DNA of 7,463 bases, from contig VGKN01000072.1 of assembly GCA_016867055.1 (NCBI GenBank), positions 1-7,463 of the forward strand, in the 5' to 3' direction. The notes beneath the pieces were generated by a model. That model worked only from the letters and a program-made list of their open reading frames with translations, made no database searches and had not been told where the DNA came from. The position numbers were made by a program, and so were the translations under genes. This DNA is from Candidatus Omnitrophota bacterium. Its GTDB lineage: Bacteria; Omnitrophota; Koll11; VGKN01. This document shows positions 1 to 4,597 of this stretch, piece by piece. Positions within the stretch are counted from its first letter, which is position 1. Each line of letters starts with the position of its first letter.

Positions 1-21
1 ATATTCAAGTAGATGAGTAAA

Positions 22-57
22 CCCCGTTAGCTCCATTAGAGAAATTTTTTAACTGGG
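22..57. repeat. Imperfect AACCCC-type palindrome upstream of pcm
   Basis: CCCCGTTA (22-29) faces TAACTGGG (50-57), with 7 of 8 positions complementary around a 20-nt loop. The preceding bases, AAGTAGAT then TAAACCCCG, resemble the junction just after the small lipoprotein gene near 1531-1546, so this may be another member of the AAACCCC/GGGGTTT palindrome group scattered through the window. No T-run follows, so a terminator role is weak. Positions 1-144 otherwise show no supportable gene. A reading frame could end at the TAG at 10-12, but too little is visible to call it. Confidence 0.3.
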
Positions 58-144
58 ATAATGGTAGACAACTTGCAATGTTTTCTCTAAAGAGGCAAAA
101 GATAGATTCTAAGGTTTTATCTTGTTTAAGAAAAATAATGGGAG

Positions 145-891
145 ATGCTGGCTTCAGAGTTAACGCAGTCTAATTATTCGGTAATTCTTCTCTGTCTATT
201 AACGATATTTTGCGCCTGTCCTGATATGGCAAACGGATTTAAAGAAAAGACAGAAGATACATATTCCCTTGAGCGCAAGCGAATGGTTGACGAACAGATA
301 GTTGCGCGCGGAATAAGGGACAAGAATGTTATAAACGCAATGCTAAAGGTGCCAAGGCATAACTTTGTTCCTACTGACGAAATAAAGTATGCTTATATAG
401 ACAGCCCTCTTTCTATAGGAGAGGGTCAAACCATTTCACAGCCTTATATTGTGGCATATATGACAGAGGCTTTAAACCTAAGGCCGGAGGATAAAGTCCT
501 TGAGATAGGCACAGGTTCAGGTTATCAGGCGGCGGTCTTAGCCGAGTTAGTAAGAGAAGTATATACTATTGAAATAATAGAGACACTTGCTAAAAATGCA
601 GCCCTTACCTTGGAGAGGCTTGGATATAAGAACATAAAGCTCAAGTGTGGAGATGGATTTTTAGGTTGGCCTCAAGAGGCACCCTTTGATGCGATAATAA
701 TAACAGCAGCACCAAAAAAAATTCCTCAGCCACTTATCGAACAACTTAAGATTGGCGGGAGAATGGTTTTGCCATTGGGCGATATATATCAGGAACTTGT
801 GCTTATAACAAAGACTAAGGAGGGAATAATCAAAAGGAATTTGGGTGCGGTAAGTTTTGTGCCGATGACAGGTGAGATTGAGAAGAGATAG
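145..891 (+). CDS. pcm: Protein-L-isoaspartate O-methyltransferase, probably exported
   Basis: This is an S-adenosylmethionine-dependent methyltransferase that methylates L-isoaspartyl residues in aged proteins and so starts their conversion back to aspartate. The 248-residue product has the family signatures in order: GQTISQP (94-100), SAM-binding motif [11 protein letters not shown] (119-128), GDG (169-171), [10 protein letters not shown] (181-190), GGRMVLPLG (204-212) and the C-terminal VPM (239-241). The E. coli enzyme starts near the equivalent of residue 46, so about 40 extra N-terminal residues are present. They include a hydrophobic stretch at about 12-25 and resemble a signal peptide, although the N-terminus lacks the usual positive charges. 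Periplasmic location is therefore an inference. ATG 145 is the first in-frame start because a stop lies at 136-138. The GGAG at 141-144 abuts it too closely to be a normal ribosome site, so the start is less certain than the identity. The stop lies 7 bp before the next gene, suggesting one operon. Confidence 0.93.
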   Translation: MLASELTQSNYSVILLCLLTIFCACPDMANGFKEKTEDTYSLERKRMVDEQIVARGIRDKNVINAMLKVPRHNFVPTDEIKYAYIDSPLSIGEGQTISQPYIVAYMTEALNLRPEDKVLEIGTGSGYQAAVLAELVREVYTIEIIETLAKNAALTLERLGYKNIKLKCGDGFLGWPQEAPFDAIIITAAPKKIPQPLIEQLKIGGRMVLPLGDIYQELVLITKTKEGIIKRNLGAVSFVPMTGEIEKR

Positions 892-898
892 AGAGACT

Positions 899-1345
899 AT
901 GCTGTTAGAAAAAATTGACTTGGATTTAAGAGAGGCAATGAAACAAAAAGATGCACTTAAAGTTTCAACCTTAAGATTTTTAAAATCTGCAATCAATTAC
1001 AGTTGTATACAAAAACGCAAGGAAAGTCTTCAAGAGGACGAGGTGTTTGATGTTATAAACAAACAGATAAAGATGAGGCAGGATGCCATAGAGGGTTTTA
1101 GGAAGGGAAATAGAGATGACCTTATTCAAAAAGAGACAAGGGAGATGGATATACTTAAACAATATCTGCCAGAGCCTCTTTCACCGGAGGAACTTAGAAA
1201 GATAGTTGATGAGGAAATTGGAATACTTGATGTTAAAGATAAATCTGGATTTGGCAAGGTAATGCAGGCGGTTTTAAGCCGTGTCAAAGGAAAGGCAGAT
1301 GCCAGTGTCGTAAGCCAGATTGTTAAAGAGAAACTCAACAAATAA
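899..1345 (+). CDS. yqeY: GatB/YqeY family protein
   Basis: The 148-residue product is a full-length member of the GatB/YqeY family. These proteins resemble the tRNA-binding tail domain of the GatB subunit of tRNA amidotransferase; their exact cellular role is unsettled. Visible family features are the N-terminal helix ending in TLRFLKSAI, the central stretch beginning RQDAIEGFRKGNR followed by LKQYLPEPLS, and the C-terminal SGFGKVMQAVL plus VKGKADASVV. I chose ATG 899 over the in-frame GTG at 872. It leaves the usual family length, is preceded by AGAGATAGAGAG purines, and does not overlap pcm. It sits 7 bp after pcm and 17 bp before the small lipoprotein gene, so co-transcription is likely. 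The gene is often found with rpsU, dnaG or rpoD in other bacteria, but none of these is visible here. Confidence 0.92.
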   Translation: MLLEKIDLDLREAMKQKDALKVSTLRFLKSAINYSCIQKRKESLQEDEVFDVINKQIKMRQDAIEGFRKGNRDDLIQKETREMDILKQYLPEPLSPEELRKIVDEEIGILDVKDKSGFGKVMQAVLSRVKGKADASVVSQIVKEKLNK

Positions 1346-1362
1346 AAAGTAGGGAGATTTTA

Positions 1363-1536
1363 ATGAGTAATAAATTTTATAAGATTTTATTTATGGTATC
1401 TGTTTTAGTTTCTTTTTATGGTTGTTCCACAATAAATGAAAGCCTTGAAGAGACAGATAAAACATTAAAAAATATAGAAACAAAAGGCTCGGGGGTTGTT
1501 AATTCTGTTTTTGGAGAAAGAACGGATTCTAAGTAG
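1363..1536 (+). CDS. Small putative lipoprotein (57 aa)
   Basis: A short reading frame begins at ATG 1363 with a good ribosome site, AGGGAG, at 1351-1356. The product starts MSNKFYKILF, continues with a hydrophobic core (residues 8-19) and then reads FYGC at 18-21. That is a positively charged, hydrophobic, cysteine-ended lipoprotein signal, with cysteine 21 as the likely lipidation site. F and Y at -3 and -2 make the lipobox imperfect. The mature part is about 37 residues, polar and partly helical (ESLEETDKTLKNIETKG), and could form a short coiled coil. In size and layout it resembles entericidin-like small lipoproteins, but I do not recognise a family. It follows yqeY by 17 bp and is probably the last gene of the pcm-yqeY transcript. 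Function unknown. Confidence 0.7.
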   Translation: MSNKFYKILFMVSVLVSFYGCSTINESLEETDKTLKNIETKGSGVVNSVFGERTDSK

Positions 1537-1539
1537 ATA

Positions 1540-1557
1540 AACCCCGCTTCAGGGGTT
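1540..1557. terminator. AACCCC/GGGGTT hairpin after the lipoprotein gene
   Basis: AACCCC (1540-1545) and GGGGTT (1552-1557) form a perfect 6-bp stem with a 6-nt loop, 3 bp after the lipoprotein stop codon. The position suits transcript termination, but only scattered T residues follow, so it is a weak intrinsic terminator at best. It may instead be part of the palindromic repeat cluster that starts here. Confidence 0.4.
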
Positions 1558-1571
1558 GATGGTTTGCTTCA

Positions 1572-1597
1572 CTCACCATGCCGAGCTTGTCGAGGCA
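1572..1597. repeat. CTCACCAT...GAGC...GTCGAGG repeat, copy 1
   Basis: This 26-bp unit reads CTCACCATGCCGAGC then TTGTCGAGGCA. It carries a small inverted repeat, TGCC against GGCA, around the GAGC/GTCGA core. A related 27-bp unit occurs at 2110-2136 with TCCC against GGGA in the same places. Confidence 0.65.
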
Positions 1598-1667
1598 CAC
1601 CCGCGGTTTCGGGTAAGAACCCTTCGGGATAACATCCCCATTATTCCTCCCAGCCTTGACACATTCG

Positions 1668-1752
1668 GCGACAAGCCCCAATGCTCAGGCATTGGGGAAT
1701 CAGAGCCGTCCCGCCGAAGGCGGGAAAAGAAGAGGCGCAAAGGGCTTGTCGC
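1668..1752. repeat. Nested palindrome (outer 11-bp stem, two inner hairpins)
   Basis: GCGACAAGCCC (1668-1678) is perfectly complementary to GGGCTTGTCGC (1742-1752). Inside lie two more perfect hairpins. CCCCAATGC (1676-1684) pairs with GCATTGGGG (1689-1697) over a TCAG loop, and TCCCGCC (1709-1715) pairs with GGCGGGA (1719-1725) over a GAA loop. The outer stem and the first inner stem share three bases, so they compete at that edge. Just downstream, TCCTTCG (1756-1762) faces CGAAGGA (1779-1785). No T-run follows any of these. Confidence 0.7.
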
Positions 1753-1837
1753 TCTTCCTTCGCTTCGCTCAGGACTTTCGAAGGATACTGAGACAAAGTT
1801 GAAGTGCAGTGTCAACCCTGAGGACGCCAAATATAGC

Positions 1838-1921
1838 CCTTCGGCAAGCTCGGGGTTCCTCGCGCCGAAGGATCCCGAGCAAATGCGAGGGAAAAACAAA
1901 CCCCGATGCTTGCCATCGGGG
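1838..1921. repeat. Interleaved inverted repeats with a terminal hairpin
   Basis: Three perfect inverted-repeat pairs are interleaved in the order A B C A' B' C'. A is CCTTCGGC (1838-1845) with GCCGAAGG (1864-1871). B is GCTCGGG (1848-1854) with CCCGAGC (1874-1880). C is CCTCGC (1858-1863) with GCGAGG (1885-1890). TCGGGGTT (1850-1857) can also pair with AACCCCGA (1899-1906), and CCCCGATG (1901-1908) forms a perfect 8-bp hairpin with CATCGGGG (1914-1921). The pairings cannot all form as nested stems, so only alternative folds or pseudoknots are possible. Confidence 0.65.
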
Positions 1922-2096
1922 TATTCCGATGGGTTGACAGGCAGGGCTTCTCTGTGGGAGGGGGTGAACTCTGAAAAGCAAGTTACTTCTATTTTTTTAT
2001 TATTTTTCATTACTATTCAAATTAATAAAAACTGGATTCTACCTGTAATATCTCTGAGAAATCTTTACTTTCATCCGCCTCCGTAAAACCCCATTC

Positions 2097-2136
2097 TTGG
2101 TTCGACAAGCTCACCATCCCGAGCGAAGTCGAGGGA
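2097..2136. repeat. CTCACCAT...GAGC...GTCGAGG repeat, copy 2
   Basis: The core at 2110-2136 reads CTCACCATCCCGAGC then GAAGTCGAGGGA and matches the unit at 1572-1597. It is preceded by TTCGACAAG, which lets GAGC and GTCGA pair back to GCTC and TCGAC in a larger imperfect hairpin. The motif is a familiar type of dispersed intergenic palindrome in bacterial genomes. It lies outside any gene. Confidence 0.65.
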
Positions 2137-2162
2137 TTAGGACAAGGATGGAGGGCTATATG

Positions 2163-2210
2163 AGGATATTTTTTCCAAAGCCCCATGCTTTAGCACAGGA
2201 AGTGGGGTTT
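2163..2210. repeat. AGGATATTTTT...GGGGTTT hairpin repeat, copy 1
   Basis: A 48-bp unit begins AGGATATTTTTTCC and ends TGGGGTTT. AAGCCCCA (2178-2185) faces TGGGGTTT (2203-2210) with one G-T pair, and TGCT/AGCA lies inside. A second copy at 3141-3189 matches at roughly 42 of 49 aligned positions. The two copies bracket nnrE in the same orientation. Confidence 0.7.
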
Positions 2211-2285
2211 ACTGATGGAATGGTGCATTGACCAATCCCAAAGATTTCTTCTTAAGAACAAGATTAGGCTTTTTCAATTCCTATT

Positions 2286-2315
2286 TTGGACATAAGTATA
2301 GGATGAGCCTATCTT
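2286..2315 (+). promoter_or_regulatory. Possible promoter upstream of nnrE
   Basis: TTGGAC (2286-2291) and TATCTT (2310-2315) are separated by 18 bases, a modest match to a housekeeping promoter about 55 bp upstream of the nnrE start codon. A small stem, CTTTGT (2335-2340) with ACAAAG (2353-2358), lies in the leader just before the ribosome site. The boxes are degenerate, so this is tentative. Confidence 0.25.
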
Positions 2316-2370
2316 ACATCCATAAAAACTCACTCTTTGTTAACCACGAAAGACAAAGGGGAGGTAGGGA

Positions 2371-3033
2371 ATGAGATCTATAACAACAAACCAGATGAAA
2401 CAAATAGATAAAAAGGCTCAGGGTGTATATGGAATCCCAGGTATTATACTGATGGAGAATGCAGGGATTAACATTGCTTATCAGGCGATTGAAATGTTAA
2501 AAAATAAACCTAAGAAGATTTGTATCTTCTGTGGAAAGGGAAATAATGGCGGTGATGGTTTTGTTGCAGGCAGACATCTGTTTAATGAGGATTTTAAAAT
2601 CAAGGTTTTTCTTGTCGGAGAATATAGAGAGGTCAGAAAAGAGGCAAGGGTTAATCTGAATATACTGCTTAAGATGGGTATAGAAATTTATGAATTATCC
2701 AATTTTTTTAATCGCATATTTATTAAAAAAAATCTGGCTCATACATCACTTATTATAGATGCGATATTTGGCACAGGATTAAAGGGTAAAATGCCATATG
2801 CAACCTCTGAAATAATTGATATGATAAATCTTTCTAAAAGGCCTGTGTTGTCGGTTGATATCCCTTCAGGTTTAGATGCAGATACAGGAGAAATTCTGGG
2901 CGGATGTATCAAAGCCACAAAAACTATAACATTCGGACTTCCTAAAAAGGGTTTTTTTAAAGGCAAAGGTCCGTTATATACAGGGAGAGTGATTATTTCA
3001 AAAATAGGTATACCGCAGGTTTTGTTAAAATAA
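2371..3033 (+). CDS. nnrE: NAD(P)H-hydrate epimerase, single-domain
   Basis: This enzyme interconverts the R and S forms of NADHX and NADPHX, hydrated damaged cofactors, so that the partner dehydratase can repair them. The 220-residue product is the YjeF N-terminal (Rossmann-like) domain. It shows the start MRSITTNQMKQIDKKA, GIPGIILMENAG (21-32), KGNNGGDGF (56-64), IDAIFGTGL (129-137, with the likely catalytic aspartate 130), VDIPSGLDADTG (162-173), and ATKTITFGLPKKG (182-194). The start is well supported by GGGGAGG (2358-2364), 6 nt before the ATG. In most bacteria this domain is fused to an ADP-dependent dehydratase of about 280 residues. Here the frame stops right after the domain boundary at IGIPQVLLK, and no dehydratase-like sequence follows, so the partner must be elsewhere or absent. 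Repeat copies flank the gene on both sides. It is probably a one-gene transcript. Confidence 0.93.
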   Translation: MRSITTNQMKQIDKKAQGVYGIPGIILMENAGINIAYQAIEMLKNKPKKICIFCGKGNNGGDGFVAGRHLFNEDFKIKVFLVGEYREVRKEARVNLNILLKMGIEIYELSNFFNRIFIKKNLAHTSLIIDAIFGTGLKGKMPYATSEIIDMINLSKRPVLSVDIPSGLDADTGEILGGCIKATKTITFGLPKKGFFKGKGPLYTGRVIISKIGIPQVLLK

Positions 3034-3050
3034 TTAATCTATATTGAGTC

Positions 3051-3189
3051 TTAGGATATTGTATAGCACATCTAAGGTTTCAAATTTCCAGTTTTTGCGC
3101 TTCGGGTTTTTCGTTTTAGGGGAGGACGAAGGGCAATATTAGGATATTTTTCCCAAAGCCCCATACTTTATCATAGGAGGGCGGGGTTT
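3051..3189. repeat. Post-nnrE repeat segment with second hairpin repeat copy
   Basis: The gap between the convergent nnrE and 3198-3737 genes holds no gene. TTAGGATATT occurs twice, at 3051-3060 and 3139-3148, as a 10-bp direct repeat 88 bp apart. The second copy opens the hairpin repeat at 3141-3189, which is homologous to 2163-2210. In it CCCC (3159-3162) pairs with GGGG (3183-3186), with AAA/TTT outside. Lying between convergent stop codons, the hairpin could act as a bidirectional terminator, though that is an inference. Confidence 0.55.
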
Positions 3190-3197
3190 GCCATTAT

Positions 3198-3737
3198 TTA
3201 GGAAAGCCCCTTATCCCTCTTAAACTTCTCAAAGAGTTTTCTTATATCCTCATCGGCGGATTTTGAGAACATAAATGCCACATATATCAGGATAGAAAAC
3301 TGCCAGGCTTCTTCATTTCCCACAATTAAGGCTGAGGTTATATCCTCTTTTCTTTTAAGGCCCTCCACATAGAATTTTATTGCCTCTTTAAGCGAACCCT
3401 CATATATATCAAGACTGAGGGTTAAGTTTTGATACTTAAGAGAGGGAAATCTTACTCCCCTTACAAGAAAGAACGACCTGATTATATCCTCATCCAATTC
3501 TAAGTTTTCTTTAAATTCAAAACCTTCAAAAATAGGAAAATCCCTCGGAAGCACAATCAATGGTTTATCAACTGAAACATTTCCTTTTCTGACAACCGTA
3601 TCTCCTTGATTTACAGATGATTCAGCTAAAAATATATAAGGAAGCTCTGTGGTTTCAAAGGTGTAAAGACGCATAAGCCTTGAGCGTATTATCTCGGTAT
3701 TCTTTAAGGCATCCTGCCATTTTTTCTCAATATCCAT
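3198..3737 (-). CDS. Conserved-looking protein of unknown function (179 aa)
   Basis: I do not recognise a named family. The product starts MDIEKKWQDALKNTEIIRSR, has no signal peptide or clear membrane segment, and appears to be a soluble alpha/beta protein. A central motif reads GDTVVRKGNVSVDKPLIVLP (45-64) followed by FEGFEF (70-75) and RGVRFPSLKYQN (93-104). This 'G-V/I-x-x-x-x-P-x-I-x-P ... EGF' style recalls uncharacterised proteins from planctomycete or nitrospirota-type genomes. The C-terminal half is helical and ends in a charged tail (EDIRKLFEKFKRDKG). The start is supported by GGTGAGAG just upstream on the minus strand and by a consensus-like promoter 19-47 bp upstream of the start codon. 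It is divergent from lexA and shares that control region, so a damage-response link is possible but unproven. Confidence 0.8.
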   Translation of the reverse strand: MDIEKKWQDALKNTEIIRSRLMRLYTFETTELPYIFLAESSVNQGDTVVRKGNVSVDKPLIVLPRDFPIFEGFEFKENLELDEDIIRSFFLVRGVRFPSLKYQNLTLSLDIYEGSLKEAIKFYVEGLKRKEDITSALIVGNEEAWQFSILIYVAFMFSKSADEDIRKLFEKFKRDKGLS

Positions 3738-3755
3738 ATTCTCTCACCAATTTAT

Positions 3756-3784
3756 ATTATAAACTCAAAAGTTGGATTTGTCAA
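3756..3784 (-). promoter_or_regulatory. Consensus promoter for the leftward unknown gene
   Basis: On the minus strand TTGACA (3784-3779) is followed after exactly 17 bases by TATAAT (3761-3756), a perfect match to the housekeeping sigma factor consensus. Transcription would begin near 3749, leaving only a short leader before the start codon at 3737. Its -35 box is 6 bp from the -35 box of the opposing lexA promoter. Confidence 0.85.
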
Positions 3785-3790
3785 ATTTTA

Positions 3791-3819
3791 TTGACATCCA
3801 CACAAATGTGTGGTAATAT
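3791..3819 (+). promoter_or_regulatory. Consensus promoter for lexA
   Basis: TTGACA (3791-3796) and TAATAT (3814-3819) are separated by exactly 17 bases, a near-perfect housekeeping promoter. Transcription would start near 3826, giving a leader of about 107 nt before lexA that contains the whole upstream octamer palindrome. Confidence 0.82.
3798..3813. promoter_or_regulatory. Perfect palindromic operator candidate (possible LexA box)
   Basis: CCACAC (3798-3803), AAAT, GTGTGG (3808-3813) is a perfect inverted repeat that fills the spacer of the lexA promoter, where a bound repressor would block RNA polymerase. LexA commonly represses its own gene through such a dyad. LexA boxes differ widely between phyla, and this sequence is not one I can match to a described box. 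Assignment to LexA rests on position and symmetry alone. Confidence 0.6.
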
Positions 3820-3825
3820 TTAAAA

Positions 3826-3911
3826 CATAAAGGTATCAAAGCGTCAACGTATCATAGAAAAAAGATTAAATTTAAACTTTGACACTCTGATACCATGATA
3901 CACTGATACTT
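3826..3911. repeat. Inverted octamer array, copy A (lexA leader)
   Basis: The left arm has three units with cores GTATCA, GCGTCA, GTATCA at 3833, 3841 and 3849, an exact 8-bp period. The right arm has four opposite units with cores TGACAC, TGATAC, TGATAC, TGATAC at 3880, 3888, 3896 and 3904, again every 8 bp. The arms are complementary unit by unit around an AT-rich centre, so a long imperfect hairpin could form in the lexA leader RNA. A related copy follows lexA. Confidence 0.75.
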
Positions 3912-3932
3912 AATAAACTTGTGGAGCGAGTT

Positions 3933-4517
3933 ATGCTTACCAGAAAACAAGAGAGGGTTTTTAGGTTTATATCGGATAGGATAAGAACGCAAGGCACCTC
4001 TCCCACAATAAGGGAGATAGCAACCCATTTTGGTTTTAAATCTACAGGCACAGTTAGAGATTATATAAATTGTCTTACTAAAAAGGGGCTGTTGAAACAT
4101 ATCCCAAGGATAGCAAGGGGGATTGAGGTAAGGGATGCACATCTATTCAAGGTGCCAATAGTTGGCAGGATAAGGGCAGGAGAACCACATACAGCACACC
4201 AGGATATAGAGGGTTATGTAGATTTTAAAGAATTTTCTATCCGAGGGGAGATATTTGCCCTGCGTGTTAAGGGGGATAGTATGAAAGACTTAGGTATATT
4301 AGAGGGTGATCTTGCCCTGGTTAAGAAGCAACCCATAGCAACGGATGGAGATATAGTAGTAGCATTAATAGATAACGAGGCAACCCTTAAGCGTTTTTAT
4401 AAGGAGAAGGATAGGATAAGACTTGAGCCTGCAAACAGGAATTATAAGAGCATATATGTGGACAGGGATTTCAGGATAATAGGCAAGGTTATTTCAATTG
4501 TAAGGAAATATGGTTAA
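3933..4517 (+). CDS. lexA: LexA repressor, SOS regulator
   Basis: LexA represses DNA-damage response genes and is inactivated by RecA-stimulated self-cleavage. The 194-residue product has the N-terminal winged helix-turn-helix (about 1-65, with SPTIREIATHFGFKSTGTV at 23-41), the Ala82-Gly83 cleavage site in GRIRAGEP, and the serine-lysine catalytic pair, Ser116 in GDSM and Lys153 in ATLKRF. All key residues are present, so it should be functional. I chose ATG 3933 rather than the in-frame GTG at 3921. It gives the family-typical start MLTRKQ, and GGAG at 3923-3926 serves as its ribosome site. The gene is preceded by a consensus promoter containing a palindrome, consistent with autorepression, and followed by DUF6504 and dinB genes, a natural SOS grouping. 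Octamer arrays lie immediately before and after it. Confidence 0.96.
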   Translation: MLTRKQERVFRFISDRIRTQGTSPTIREIATHFGFKSTGTVRDYINCLTKKGLLKHIPRIARGIEVRDAHLFKVPIVGRIRAGEPHTAHQDIEGYVDFKEFSIRGEIFALRVKGDSMKDLGILEGDLALVKKQPIATDGDIVVALIDNEATLKRFYKEKDRIRLEPANRNYKSIYVDRDFRIIGKVISIVRKYG

Positions 4518-4519
4518 AG

Positions 4520-4589
4520 CATAAAGATATCAAGTGTCAAAGTGTCAAAAAAATAAATCTAACTCTGACACACTGATACTCTGATACTT
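4520..4589. repeat. Inverted octamer array, copy B (after lexA)
   Basis: Starting 2 bp after the lexA stop codon, the left arm has cores ATATCA (4527), GTGTCA (4534) and GTGTCA (4542). The right arm has TGACAC (4566), TGATAC (4574) and TGATAC (4582). The period is 8 bp except for one 7-bp step. The arms pair imperfectly into a stem of about 24 bp and are followed by TTGTTTT, so the unit could act as a leaky terminator between lexA and the next gene. It aligns with copy A from CATAAAG at its left end to GATACTT at its right. Confidence 0.75.
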
Positions 4590-4597
4590 GTTTTAAA

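Larger units (their letters stand above)
1537..2370. repeat. Gene-free interval with GC-rich palindromic repeat cluster
   Basis: No convincing gene lies in these 834 bases. Long open frames exist on both strands between about 1556 and 2086, but they overlap each other, are rich in Arg, Ser, Pro and Gly, show no family motif and follow the repeat structure. From 1537 to about 1960 the sequence is clearly more GC-rich than the neighbouring genes and is packed with short inverted repeats built on elements such as GAGCTTGTCGA, CCTTCGGC and AACCCCGA. Positions 1980-2090 are AT-rich and featureless. Two further repeat units follow (2097-2136 and 2163-2210), then about 150 AT-rich bases that probably carry the nnrE promoter. 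The block resembles the dispersed intergenic palindromes common in some uncultured bacterial genomes. Confidence 0.75.

Noticed and set aside
872..898. GTG start for yqeY, overlapping pcm
   Set aside because: ATG 899 gives the family-typical length and start and has purine-rich sequence before it.
661..1341. Minus-strand open frames opposite pcm and yqeY
   Set aside because: They are antisense shadows of clearly identified genes with no protein motifs of their own.
1537..1960. GC-rich block as an rRNA or tRNA gene
   Set aside because: No rRNA core motifs, tRNA cloverleaf or anticodon arm can be recognised; the stems look like palindromic repeats.
1556..2086. Long open frames on both strands in the GC-rich interval
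   Set aside because: They overlap each other on opposite strands, consist of translated palindromic repeats, lack family motifs and lack convincing ribosome sites.
3921..3932. GTG start for lexA
   Set aside because: The GGAG at 3923-3926 is better used as the ribosome site for ATG 3933, which yields the typical LexA N-terminus.
3826..4589. Octamer arrays as a CRISPR
   Set aside because: Units are 8 bp with 2-bp variable gaps and inverted arms; there are no long repeats, spacers or cas genes.
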